From positions 459,894-523,893 of the forward strand of contig NZ_JAPDDS010000003.1 in the NCBI RefSeq assembly GCF_025950085.1: DNA of 64,000 nucleotides, given 5' to 3'. The notes under the pieces were generated by a model. The model was not told where the DNA came from and did no database searches. It was given only the letters and a program-made list of their open reading frames with translations. Below are positions 9,623 through 20,770 of the stretch, piece by piece; the stretch's first letter is position 1, and every line of letters begins with the position of its first letter. The position numbers and the translations under genes were made by a program. This stretch comes from Luteolibacter flavescens. GTDB taxonomy: Bacteria > Verrucomicrobiota > Verrucomicrobiia > Verrucomicrobiales > Akkermansiaceae.

Positions 9623-10005
9623 ATCTCCTCCGCCTCCATCACGCCGCGATCATCGCTTCGGACTATCCGCGGTCGAAGGCATTCTACACCGGAGTGCTCG
9701 GGCTGAAGATCATCGCGGAGAGGTATCGCGAGGCGCGGGACTCGTGGAAGCTGGACCTGGAGCTGCCGGACGGCACGCAGATCGAGCTCTTTTCCTTTTC
9801 CGATCCACCGGCTCGCCCGAGCTACCCGGAGGCGTGCGGCCTGCGGCATCTGGCATTCACGGTCGCGGATGTGGCGGAAGCGGTGAGGCTGTTAGAGGAG
9901 AAAGGAGTGACCGTGGAGGCGGTTCGCGTGGATGAGCTGACCGGCAAGCGCTTCACTTTCTTCGCCGATCCGGACGGGCTGCCACTGGAGCTGTATGAGG
10001 CCTAG
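9619..10005 (+). CDS. VOC family protein, YaeR-like
   Basis: This 128-residue protein is a single vicinal-oxygen-chelate domain built from two beta-alpha-beta-beta-beta halves. The match to E. coli YaeR is close along its whole length: LHHAAIIASDY, YREARDSWK, EACGLRHLAF and KRFTFFADPDGLPLELYE are all recognisable. VOC proteins bind a divalent metal and act as glyoxalases, dioxygenases or resistance proteins. The reaction of the YaeR group is not established, so no substrate is named. The gene overlaps the upstream membrane-protein gene by four bases and is probably translationally coupled to it. Confidence 0.9.
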   Translation: MNLLRLHHAAIIASDYPRSKAFYTGVLGLKIIAERYREARDSWKLDLELPDGTQIELFSFSDPPARPSYPEACGLRHLAFTVADVAEAVRLLEEKGVTVEAVRVDELTGKRFTFFADPDGLPLELYEA

Positions 10006-10010
10006 CCGCT

Positions 10011-10973
10011 TCACACGCCTACCGTCTCTTCCGCATACATCCCAGCGAGTTCCCTGGCCACCGCCCCCATCCTCTCGCGGAGTTCGGGCGGATGCACGGC
10101 CTCGACACGCCTGCCAAAGCCCAGCAGCCACTCGGCCATCCACGGGACCGAGAAGCTCAGCACCTCCAGCTTCACTCGGCCATCCGCCTGCAGGTCGCTG
10201 GAGACCGGCGTGCATGGCATCTCGAGGCGGAAGCGCTCCAGCACCTCCTGATCCACGAGCACGGTGGCGGGCGTGAGTTCATGGCACTCGATGGAATCGC
10301 GCAGGAAATCCTTCACCGAGAATCCCGCGTGGCCCTCGAAGCACTCGCCGAGCACTTCCCAGCGGGCGACGCGGTCGAGCCGGAAGTCACGGAAATCCCG
10401 CCGCACACGGCACCATGCGATGAGGTGCCACTGGCGGGAGTAGAAGATCAGCCCCACCGGCTCCACGATCCGGTCGGTGAGCGTGCCGCGGTTCGCCGTA
10501 TTGTAGAGGATGGCGAGGCACAGGCGGCGCACGATCGCATCCTGGATCGGCATCAGCGACTCGCGCTTCGCGCTGTCATCCGGCCTGCGGAACCACACGC
10601 CCACGGCATCCTTCAGGCGGTGGAGATAGTCCCGCTTTTCCTGCGGGAGCACGGAGCGGACCTTCAGCAAGGCGGAGCGCAGCGCGTGCTTCAGCGAGTC
10701 ATCCGCGATCTGCTCCGTCACCTCCCCGCTCATGAAAAGCGCGGCGGCCTCGTCCTCCGTGAACATCACCGGCGGCATGTGATACCCACGCACCAGGCTG
10801 TAGCCGACACCCGCCTCCGCGATGATCGGCACGCCCGCTTCGCCCAACGCCGAGAGATCCCGGTAAACGGTCCGCACGCTGATCTCGAAGTGCCCCGCGA
10901 TCTGCTCCGCCGTGATCACCCGCTGCCCTTGGAGCAGCAGGATCATTCCCGTCAGGCGGTCGATGCGGTTCAT
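10011..10973 (-). CDS. YafY-type HTH-WYL transcriptional regulator
   Basis: This 320-residue cytoplasmic protein has an N-terminal HTH_11 winged helix (MNRIDRLTGMILLLQGQ, then SVRTVYRDLSALGEAGVPI) and a WYL domain (GLIFYSRQWHLIAWCRVRR). The DNA-binding fold and WYL ligand-sensing domain are typical of the YafY family, which responds to nucleic acids or small ligands. The ATG at 10973 has a good ribosome site (GGAGG) nine bases upstream and gives a family-typical N-terminus. A longer open frame reaches 11468 but looks non-coding. The gene is convergent with the VOC gene, with only five bases between the stops. Its target is unknown. Confidence 0.92.
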   Translation of the reverse strand: MNRIDRLTGMILLLQGQRVITAEQIAGHFEISVRTVYRDLSALGEAGVPIIAEAGVGYSLVRGYHMPPVMFTEDEAAALFMSGEVTEQIADDSLKHALRSALLKVRSVLPQEKRDYLHRLKDAVGVWFRRPDDSAKRESLMPIQDAIVRRLCLAILYNTANRGTLTDRIVEPVGLIFYSRQWHLIAWCRVRRDFRDFRLDRVARWEVLGECFEGHAGFSVKDFLRDSIECHELTPATVLVDQEVLERFRLEMPCTPVSSDLQADGRVKLEVLSFSVPWMAEWLLGFGRRVEAVHPPELRERMGAVARELAGMYAEETVGV

Positions 10974-11132
10974 CGGTGGCGATCCTCCACCATGCCCTGA
11001 GCCTCCCTCAAGGCGAAAGCTCACCGGCCTGCTCGGACGGAAACGCCTCCATTCCCGGACGAAGATGAGTCGATGGCTCACCCGAGCGGAATTGACGCGG
11101 ATGACATTCTGACATTCTATTCTCATCAACCC

Positions 11133-12575
11133 ATGCACCTCCCTACCCATTGGCGCCTCGCGTCCTGGCTGGCACTTCTCTGCGGCCTCTCCACGCCTGC
11201 GATTGCCCAGACGCGCCACCCCGTGATCTCGCGGGTGGAGATCATGTTTTCCGTGGTGAGCCACTACAGCCACATCTCCGACAGGGTGAATTTCTACAAC
11301 TCTCACGGCGTTCCTCGGGGTAACACCAACTACGCGGTGCCCCATCTGGTTTACGATCCCATCGTCACCCTCTACAATCCCTACAACACGCCGCTCACCA
11401 TGACGCGGTCGCGGATCAAGATCTGGGATCCGCCGATCGGCTTCGCTTTCAAGAAGAACGACGCCCACCTACGGGACGATTTCGCGGAGGACAAATTCCA
11501 CGGGCTCGCCCGCTTCCAGATCCAAGGCGAGTCCGACCCTACCGCCCGCAAGACCTTCACCCTGAGCCTGAGCGAGCAGAGGTCGACCGGGCAACCGGGT
11601 GGAAACATCACCCTCCAGCCCGGCGAGAGCCGGACTTTCTACCCATGGGTGGAGACGAACTGGACCTGGGGGCAAGAGACGGCCGGAGGCTTGACGTATC
11701 GCTCCTTCTTCGACTGGAGCCGGGACAGTGATTTCACCAACCGCGACCCTCGCACCGGCAACCTTTTCGGAACCGAGACGATCTCCCGTGGATACTTCAA
11801 CTACCCTGATTTCCGCGCTGGCTTTCAGACCGATGGCTTGTCACTTGCATCGGGCCGTCCGCAGGCGTCCCGATACGACTTCGAGATTGCTCGCAATTGG
11901 ACCGGCAACTGGGTGGGGATGAAATTCACGGACATCTTCAGTGTCCGCGTGAAACCGATGCGGACCAATCCCACCAACGGGGCGGACTTCCAGGTGGACC
12001 TGCTGAAGGGGCAGGTCCAAGACACCACCCGGGATGGTGTGAAAGCATTCCCGATGGATTTGGCAAATATCATCGACCACACGGATCAGTCAGCCATCTC
12101 CAGGAGATTCCGGGTCGGTCAAATCTTGCAGACTCCGACCGACAGTACCATCGGCGGCAAGAGCCCGTTTGCCAGCCTGATCATGATCGCGAAGGCGTCG
12201 GCCCTGCGTGGAAACCACTTCTACACCACGCCGGCGACGCCCGCGTCGGATCTCTACGAACTGCACTTCGCGGAGACGATGGATTTCAGCCAAGATGTGG
12301 TGGTCAGTCCGGGAGACATTCCGGTCGGCGGTCCCGTGATCACCGGCTACAGCCGCATCGGGGACAAACTCTACATCGACTTCTCCGGCCAAGCGAATCG
12401 CTTCGGCATCAGCAATTGGAAAGTCCGCGGCACCGATTCGCTGGAAGACGGCTTTCGCGACGACCTCGGAAGCGTGACGACCGTCATGGCTGGCATGTCC
12501 GCCAGCGGGATTTACAAGGCGATCATCGACATCAGCGGCCGCGGTGATCGCTACTTCGTGCGGATCGAGGAGTAG
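11133..12575 (+). CDS. Secreted protein of unknown function
   Basis: The 480-residue product begins with a clear Sec signal peptide (basic start, hydrophobic WLALLCGLSTPAIA, likely cleavage after AIA-Q). The mature part is rich in aromatic and beta-type sequence, with repeated N-P-Y motifs such as VTLYNPYNTPLTMTR. I recognise no named domain. The last 90 residues (from DVVVSPGDIPVGG to RYFVRIEE) resemble the C-termini of other secreted proteins in this window; see the findings. The ATG at 11133 is chosen because it places the signal peptide at the N-terminus. The gene starts 159 bases from the divergent YafY gene and may share a promoter region with it. Confidence 0.85.
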   Translation: MHLPTHWRLASWLALLCGLSTPAIAQTRHPVISRVEIMFSVVSHYSHISDRVNFYNSHGVPRGNTNYAVPHLVYDPIVTLYNPYNTPLTMTRSRIKIWDPPIGFAFKKNDAHLRDDFAEDKFHGLARFQIQGESDPTARKTFTLSLSEQRSTGQPGGNITLQPGESRTFYPWVETNWTWGQETAGGLTYRSFFDWSRDSDFTNRDPRTGNLFGTETISRGYFNYPDFRAGFQTDGLSLASGRPQASRYDFEIARNWTGNWVGMKFTDIFSVRVKPMRTNPTNGADFQVDLLKGQVQDTTRDGVKAFPMDLANIIDHTDQSAISRRFRVGQILQTPTDSTIGGKSPFASLIMIAKASALRGNHFYTTPATPASDLYELHFAETMDFSQDVVVSPGDIPVGGPVITGYSRIGDKLYIDFSGQANRFGISNWKVRGTDSLEDGFRDDLGSVTTVMAGMSASGIYKAIIDISGRGDRYFVRIEE

Positions 12576-12629
12576 TTCCCGCCCCTTCCCGCTCGCCAAG
12601 CCCACGGCGATCCGCTCTTCTCCCGACAT

Positions 12630-13961
12630 ATGCGAACCTTGGCGGATGAAGCGAAGCAGGACTCGAATTTCGCATTCCTGGGAGTTGCGTTGGGCATCTG
12701 GATATCCTTCCAGATGTCTCCCACCTTCGGTCCTGTGGTGACCGTGCTGTTTCTTGCGCAGGCCGTCCTGCTGAGGATGCGGATGAAGGCAGGCATCATC
12801 GTGGCCATGCTCACCTATGCCTGCGGTGCCGCGTGGTTCGGTTGGGCACTCTGGGCGCTCGGTTTCAACTGGGGACGCGCCATCGGCATTGCAGTCATGG
12901 TGTTCTCCATCATCGGACGGTGGAACAAATTCGGGGATCTGCTGCGCGGCGAGGCATCATGGGACGACTCCGATGACAAAGACGAGCGCCGCGCCATGGC
13001 GCTGAACCAGGCCCGGGAGCAGGAGAGCAACGATGACGACGCGGATGAGGAAAACAAGCCGCTGACTTCCATCGTGCTGCTCCGCCGCTCCCCGAAGCCG
13101 CTGGATGACAAGATCCTGCTGGAGTATCTGCGCGATGCTTGGGACGAGCAGCGGAAGTTGGGCGAGGACGATCTTTTCGCCGTCGGCGACAATCCAATCT
13201 TCATCATCAAGAGCCCGCAGGGCATGTGGATGGTGCACAATCACCCCCGCCCCTACTTTGACGAAAGCCCGGCCCCGAAAATGGGCGAGCTTCGCCTGCG
13301 GAAGGCACTCGAGGATCACACCGCCTGGATCTCCGTGGATCTGATGAATGGCTTCCTCGGCGACCTGCCGACGGACGTTTACTACCCCTACATCTTCCGC
13401 CTCATCCGGGAATTGGCCGATGAAGACACGCTCGCGATCCTCCGCCCGGAGACCGGCCAGATCAATGTCTGGAATGACGAGGTGGCGAAGAGCCTCGGCT
13501 CGACGGACCCGCTGGAGGACTTCGCAACGCCGGTGCATTCCCCGGTCATCACCGTGCCGGACGATGATCCGCGGATGAAGGCTGCCGTGGAGGAAGCCCG
13601 CCGCAGCTTTGGGACCTTCCGCGAGGAATGGGCCAAGCGCGATCCCGAGGACACCTACATCGTGAAATCCGGCCTGCGCGGCGAGGAAAGCTCCGAGATG
13701 ATCTGGATCGAAGTCACGGGCCTGGAGCCAGACTTCATCCACGGCACCCTGGCCAATGAGCCCGTCGATCTCGATGGAAAGCGCAAGGGCGACCGCGTGG
13801 AGGCCCCGGTCTCGGATCTCTACGACTGGGCCATCCTGAAAACAGGCGCGGATGCGCCCATGGGACTCTTCACCGAAAAGATCGTCCATCAGGTCCAGCG
13901 CGAGGCACGCGGGAAAGCCACGGGGACCTCCGGTCCGGATGCAGCCACCGCTCCGTCGTGA
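12630..13961 (+). CDS. Membrane-anchored DUF2314-like protein
   Basis: This 443-residue protein has three or four membrane helices in the first 100 residues (for example IIVAMLTYACGAAWFGWALW), an acidic linker (DDSDDKDERR and ESNDDDADEE), and a long cytoplasmic part. The last 110 residues look like DUF2314: SFGTFREEWA, then MIWIEVTG, GTLANEPVDLDGKRKGDRV and DLYDWAIL. A middle segment (about 150-290) may be a further domain of unknown function. DUF2314 has no established activity. The gene lies 54 bases after the secreted-protein gene and is convergent with the cupin gene, seven bases stop to stop. Confidence 0.82.
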   Translation: MRTLADEAKQDSNFAFLGVALGIWISFQMSPTFGPVVTVLFLAQAVLLRMRMKAGIIVAMLTYACGAAWFGWALWALGFNWGRAIGIAVMVFSIIGRWNKFGDLLRGEASWDDSDDKDERRAMALNQAREQESNDDDADEENKPLTSIVLLRRSPKPLDDKILLEYLRDAWDEQRKLGEDDLFAVGDNPIFIIKSPQGMWMVHNHPRPYFDESPAPKMGELRLRKALEDHTAWISVDLMNGFLGDLPTDVYYPYIFRLIRELADEDTLAILRPETGQINVWNDEVAKSLGSTDPLEDFATPVHSPVITVPDDDPRMKAAVEEARRSFGTFREEWAKRDPEDTYIVKSGLRGEESSEMIWIEVTGLEPDFIHGTLANEPVDLDGKRKGDRVEAPVSDLYDWAILKTGADAPMGLFTEKIVHQVQREARGKATGTSGPDAATAPS

Positions 13962-13968
13962 GGCCGGC

Positions 13969-14430
13969 TCACACGTAGTGGATGCCGTGCTCGGTGCTGA
14001 TCGCGATGACGCGGTCCATGTCCGGGCCATCCTCACGATTGAACTCATCCGCGACGCGCGCGAAGAAGGTCTCGAAGCCCGATGGCGCGGTGTGGATGAT
14101 CTGCTTCAGCGGAGTCTCCCCGGCATTCCGAAAGGTGTGGACGGATCCGCGCGGCATGAAAACCGCCGTGCCCGGTGGGACCTCCGTCCACTCTCCATCC
14201 TTGAAAAACTCGGCCCGGCCCTCGACGACGTAGAACCACTCGTCCTCGTGATCGTGCCGGTGAGGCGGCGGGCCACCGCCCGGTGCGGTGACATTCACGA
14301 ACATGGTGTAGCGGCCCCCGGTTTCCTCTCCAGTGAGCTGGAAGGACGCGGTATCGCCGAAGGCATGGAGGACCTTTGCCTCGGCGATGGGGACGATGGA
14401 GGGGGGAAAAGGCATGGTGGTCGTGCTCAT
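13969..14430 (-). CDS. Cupin-2 domain protein
   Basis: This 153-residue single-domain cupin has the two conserved motifs: GGGPPPHRHDHEDEWFYVVEG (motif 1, with the metal-binding histidines and glutamate) and PRGSVHTFRNAG (motif 2, with the second histidine position). Small cupins of this kind bind a metal and act as isomerases, dioxygenases or sensors. The substrate cannot be told from sequence. The start at 14430 (MSTTTMPFPP) is preferred over one at 14481, because the extra 17 residues look unlike protein. The gene is divergent from the GH63-like glycosidase 117 bases away. Confidence 0.9.
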   Translation of the reverse strand: MSTTTMPFPPSIVPIAEAKVLHAFGDTASFQLTGEETGGRYTMFVNVTAPGGGPPPHRHDHEDEWFYVVEGRAEFFKDGEWTEVPPGTAVFMPRGSVHTFRNAGETPLKQIIHTAPSGFETFFARVADEFNREDGPDMDRVIAISTEHGIHYV

Positions 14431-14546
14431 CAACCACCGGCCTAACGAATTTTTCAGCCGCCGCAATCCGTTGTTTCTCATTTGGATCTAAAGACCCGGC
14501 ACACTCTTCCTAGCGCGATGCACGGTTCGTGCTCTAGCCTCCCCCC

Positions 14547-17222
<2,676 letters not shown>

Positions 17223-17233
17223 CAAGAAGCCCC

Positions 17234-17258
17234 CTGGGAGCGCGGGCCACTGGCCCGC
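17234..17258. repeat. Dispersed GC-rich palindromic repeat, family B
   Basis: The sequence CTGGGAGCGCG followed by GGCCACTGGCCCGC contains the palindrome GCGGGCC-ACT-GGCCCGC. Almost the same unit occurs twice as an inverted pair at 35728-35758 and 35834-35865. It lies just after the GH63-like stop. Confidence 0.7.
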
Positions 17259-17355
17259 CGAAGCACCTGGCAAATCCGCTACTTCTGCAACCCCGCAGAA
17301 TGCTTCGCTCCATCAAAAGCGGAGCACCATGAGGAGTACGGACCTACGGTCCACA

Positions 17356-17378
17356 CGTGTCGACGGAACGTCGACACG
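17356..17378. repeat. Dispersed palindromic repeat, family A
   Basis: A perfect palindrome has 10-bp arms (CGTGTCGACG and CGTCGACACG) around GAA. A 19-bp part recurs in reverse orientation around 29651-29669. It lies in the gap between the convergent glycosidase and VWA genes. Confidence 0.75.
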
Positions 17379-17386
17379 CCTCAGGA

Positions 17387-17416
17387 CTGGAACTACGACA
17401 TACATCGTAATTCCAG
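17387..17416. repeat. Inverted repeat beside family A
   Basis: The arms CTGGAA-C-TACGA and TCGTA-A-TTCCAG pair over 11 of 12 positions with a 6-base loop. It follows the family A palindrome directly and may be a terminator-like or repeat-element hairpin. Confidence 0.55.
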
Positions 17417-17440
17417 CCCCGCTTCAAAGCCTGCCTCCAG

Positions 17441-20095
17441 TCACTCCCCGCTCGCCTTCCGGATCTCCCGCGTGGTCGTCTCACCACTCGGAGACTTGGT
17501 TTGGATCACGATCTTCTCCGGAGTGACGCCTTGGAGGAAGTATTCCTTTCCCGAGGTATCACCTGGCAGAGTGAATTTCGTGTCTTCCTCCACCAGGATT
17601 TCCTGCCCTCCGGATTTCAGGACTGCACTACGGTCATAGTAGGCCTTCGCCTCCAGCTCGACATCGGGAAGCCCTGCCTGGGACTCATACCTCGCGCCCT
17701 TTTTGTTCGGCTTCAGGTCTTCGTATCGGGCGAACATCACTCGCTGGGTCAGCCCGGTCCGCTCGCTCGTCACCTCGCGCTCCTCGACACCGAGGAACTT
17801 GAAGCGCCCGGCAAACGCTCCGTCCTTGAAGAACTCGTCACCCGGGGAAAGCATGGCATCCGCGCCCACACGATTCTGCAGCTTCGTGCTCTTGTCAGAA
17901 GCGACTCCCACGAATCGCGGCGCCCACTTGCCACCCGACTGCAGGCCGAACTGCACGTACCACATCGTGGACTCATCCCTGAGGTAGCTGACGCCTTCCA
18001 AGGCATCCGCCTGCTCCTCCACCACCGGCAGCGGCGGCAACGGAAAGCGGCCGTGACGCGCCACCATCGAGATGAATTCCGACCGCTGCTCCTTCGCATC
18101 ATCGGCCAGCGCCGGCCGCGCGATCTCCACCACCTTTTGCCACGGCATATCGGCCAGCTCCGGCATCTGCCGCAGCTTCATCCCGAACAAGGCGACCGCG
18201 GAGGCGAAGCGGAAATCATGGCCCGCCTGCTCCCATGCCTGCGGCTCGCCCGTCAGCGGCGACTCGATCAATTGGCTCACATCACCTTCGGGGTGCTTGT
18301 AGCGCAGCTTCAGCGTGAGCCAGTCATCGCTCGCCACCGTTTCCTTTTCGACGGGCTTCTGATAACGCAGGCCGTCCACATTCCCGGTATTCGGCATGTC
18401 CACTCCCGGAGGCACGATTTCATAGAATGCGGTGACGGTGTGACCCGCACCGATGTCCCCGGCATCCACCTTGTCGTTATTGAAGTCCTCGTGGCGCAGG
18501 ATGCGATTCGCATAGCCGATGAGCCGGTAGGCCTTCACCTTCGCGGGATTGAATTCCACCTGGATCTTCACGTCCTTCGCGATGGTCACCAGCGTGCCGG
18601 TCAGCTTTTGCAAGAAGACGCGCTCAGCCTCGCCGTCGCCGTCGATGTAGAAGTAGTTGCCATTCCCCTCGTTGGTGATCGCCTCCAGCATCGCGTCGTT
18701 GAAGTTGCCCGTGCCGAAGCCCACGACGCTCAGGCTCACGCCCTTCGCCGCGCCTTCTTTCACGAGCGTCACCAGATCCCCCTGCCCCGTGGTGCCAACA
18801 TTGAAGTCGCCATCGGTCGCGAGGATCACGCGGTTCACTCCGCCGGGCACGAGATTCCGCGCGGCCATCTCATAGGCCCGCTTGATACCCGCGCCGCCAT
18901 TCGTCGAACCACCGGCTTCGAGCTTCTCGATCGACCGGATCGCGGTGGAGAGGCCCTGTTCATCCAGCCGAGTCGGATCAAGGACCACGCCCTCGCTGCC
19001 GGCATAGACGACGATCCCGAGGCGGTCCCGCTCATCGAGTTGGTCGAGCAAAACACGCATCGAGCGCTTCAGCAGCGGCAGCTTCGCCGGATCCTGCATC
19101 GAGCCGGACACATCGATGAGGAAGACGAGGTTCGATGCCGGGCGCGCCTTTGCCTCGATCTCGCGGCCCTTGATCGCCACGCGGGCGAGCAGGTGCTGAG
19201 GCTTCCACGGGCAAGTCGCCAGCATGCCATGCACCGCGAAGGGACTGTCGTTCTTCGGGCCTTCGTAGCGGTAGTCGAAGTAGTTCACCAGTTCCTCGAT
19301 CCGCACCGAGTCCGCCGGGACCGAGCCACCGGCCTGAATCATCCGCCGCACATTCATGTATGACGCCGTATCGACATCGATGGAGAAGGTGGAAAGCGCT
19401 TCCTGCCATGGCGACTTCCACGGCTGGTCCACGAGGCGCCCGTAGTTTTCCTCCGAGAGCCCGGCATCCGGCACCTGCTGCGGCCTCCGCTCTAACAGAC
19501 GCTCCTCTTGTGGCTGGAGTCGACCAAATGACGTCGGACTCCCGTTCATCGACCGCGCCTTGCCCGGACCCATTGCCAAGCCAGAGCCGTGGCCAATCCC
19601 CGTGCCCCGACCTCCGCCTACTCCGCCGCCTTGGCCGAGCCATTCGCCATCCACACTGGCGATGTCTGCTGGCGGAAGCCCATGATCCATGGGACTTGCG
19701 GCTGGAGCCGCGGGCAACTGGAGCTGCGCGGGACTCTCTCTCAGAATGTGATCGTCTTGCGCACCCGCGTCCCGGGAGAGCCTGACCTGAGCATCCACGG
19801 CCGGATCACGCATGTTCACACGCGGAGCAGCGGACTTTTCCAGGGCTGCAAGCGGAGCCTCCTTCGTGCGACCATGTTGCCAGGTCATCACGCCTGCAGA
19901 GACCATCACCGCGGCGGCCGCCGCCGTGGACCACAGCACGGCCCGCGGGCCGCGCTTCCGCCGGTGGGCGAGCGCTTTCCCGGCATCCAGCCGGGCATCG
20001 ATGGCTTGCAGGAGTTCGTCGTCCGCCTTGCCTCGCGCTTGCTCCCGCAGCAGCGAGTCGAGAAGACGGTCATTCGGATCTTCAGAAGGATTCAT
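17441..20095 (-). CDS. Membrane-anchored von Willebrand factor A (YfbK-like) protein
   Basis: This 884-residue protein has a short cytoplasmic N-terminus (about 1-50), one membrane segment (VLWSTAAAAAVMVSAGVM, residues 50-67), a low-complexity linker with a glycine-rich stretch, a YfbK-type N-terminal region (STFSIDVDTASYMNVRRMI), and a VWA domain with the MIDAS motif DVSGS near residue 326. A C-terminal domain like that of E. coli YfbK follows (FGMKLRQMPELADMPW). VWA domains bind ligands through a metal ion. The ATG at 20095 lies 23 bases after the sigma-factor stop; an earlier ATG at 20140 would overlap it. The arrangement of sigma factor, cytoplasmic helices and a membrane segment suggests a regulatory partner, but no canonical zinc anti-sigma motif is present. 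Confidence 0.88.
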   Translation of the reverse strand: MNPSEDPNDRLLDSLLREQARGKADDELLQAIDARLDAGKALAHRRKRGPRAVLWSTAAAAAVMVSAGVMTWQHGRTKEAPLAALEKSAAPRVNMRDPAVDAQVRLSRDAGAQDDHILRESPAQLQLPAAPAASPMDHGLPPADIASVDGEWLGQGGGVGGGRGTGIGHGSGLAMGPGKARSMNGSPTSFGRLQPQEERLLERRPQQVPDAGLSEENYGRLVDQPWKSPWQEALSTFSIDVDTASYMNVRRMIQAGGSVPADSVRIEELVNYFDYRYEGPKNDSPFAVHGMLATCPWKPQHLLARVAIKGREIEAKARPASNLVFLIDVSGSMQDPAKLPLLKRSMRVLLDQLDERDRLGIVVYAGSEGVVLDPTRLDEQGLSTAIRSIEKLEAGGSTNGGAGIKRAYEMAARNLVPGGVNRVILATDGDFNVGTTGQGDLVTLVKEGAAKGVSLSVVGFGTGNFNDAMLEAITNEGNGNYFYIDGDGEAERVFLQKLTGTLVTIAKDVKIQVEFNPAKVKAYRLIGYANRILRHEDFNNDKVDAGDIGAGHTVTAFYEIVPPGVDMPNTGNVDGLRYQKPVEKETVASDDWLTLKLRYKHPEGDVSQLIESPLTGEPQAWEQAGHDFRFASAVALFGMKLRQMPELADMPWQKVVEIARPALADDAKEQRSEFISMVARHGRFPLPPLPVVEEQADALEGVSYLRDESTMWYVQFGLQSGGKWAPRFVGVASDKSTKLQNRVGADAMLSPGDEFFKDGAFAGRFKFLGVEEREVTSERTGLTQRVMFARYEDLKPNKKGARYESQAGLPDVELEAKAYYDRSAVLKSGGQEILVEEDTKFTLPGDTSGKEYFLQGVTPEKIVIQTKSPSGETTTREIRKASGE

Positions 20096-20118
20096 TGGAA
20101 AAGGGAAAGGGAAAAGGT

Positions 20119-20655
20119 TCAGAGATTTTTCGACAGACACAGCCGCAGAGCATCCCGGGCGCGCTCCAGGCGCTTGCGCAGGGCGGCGGCATTCAGGGAA
20201 AGGAGCGAGGCGGCTTCGTCGCTGGTACGACCTTCATCGTAGGTCACGCGCAGCGCCTCGGCCATCGGCTCCGGCAGCTTGTCCCGGCACTCGGCGAGCC
20301 GGGCGAAGAGAGCGGCATCCCCGGAGGAGTGGGGGGCCAGGGTTTCCTCCAGATGCGACATTGCCTCTTCGTCGAAGGGCACCTCGCGCGAATGGAGGCG
20401 GCAGTGTTCGCGCCACTTGTTCCGGACGATGCCGCGCATCCACGCGGCGAAGTCCCGGGTGACTTCGAATTTGCCGACATTCTGCCACGCCGCGACGAAG
20501 GCGTCCTGCACCAGCTCCCGCGCCGTGCCTTCCGCACCGGCCAAGGCGCGGGCATAGGACAGGAGCGTGAGGTGATGCTGTCGGACGAGATCGGTGAAGC
20601 GTTGCCGGTCCATCGGTTCGGGTGGGGATAGGGCGAGGGCTTGCATGGCTTTCAT
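20119..20655 (-). CDS. ECF-type RNA polymerase sigma factor
   Basis: This 178-residue protein has sigma-70 region 2 (FTDLVRQHHLTLLSYARAL, then AAWMRGIVRNKWREH) and region 4 (LPEPMAEALRVTYDEGRTS, then AAALRKRLERARDALR). ECF sigma factors direct polymerase to stress or envelope promoters and are usually held by an adjacent regulator. Here the next gene encodes a membrane VWA protein, which is the candidate regulator. Internal starts such as the ATG at 20613 (MDRQRFTDL) are also possible. A nested palindrome lies 36 bases upstream, between this gene and the divergent polysaccharide-export-like gene. Confidence 0.92.
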   Translation of the reverse strand: MKAMQALALSPPEPMDRQRFTDLVRQHHLTLLSYARALAGAEGTARELVQDAFVAAWQNVGKFEVTRDFAAWMRGIVRNKWREHCRLHSREVPFDEEAMSHLEETLAPHSSGDAALFARLAECRDKLPEPMAEALRVTYDEGRTSDEAASLLSLNAAALRKRLERARDALRLCLSKNL

Positions 20656-20690
20656 GAGGCATTGCCAGCAGGACTCCGGATTGTGACATG

Positions 20691-20730
20691 AATCTTTCCA
20701 TCATCCGGCGGATGACGAGGCGGAAAGATT
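20691..20730. promoter_or_regulatory. Nested palindrome between divergent sigma-factor and export genes
   Basis: Outer 9-bp arms (AATCTTTCC at 20691-20699 and GGAAAGATT at 20722-20730) enclose an inner palindrome TCATCCG-G-CGGATGA (20701-20715). The site sits between divergently transcribed genes with starts at 20655 and 20771, where an operator would be expected. There is no T run, so a terminator is unlikely. Confidence 0.5.
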
Positions 20731-20770
20731 GGCTTGCACGCTCTCACTTTGTTTCACAAAGCTAATTCCG

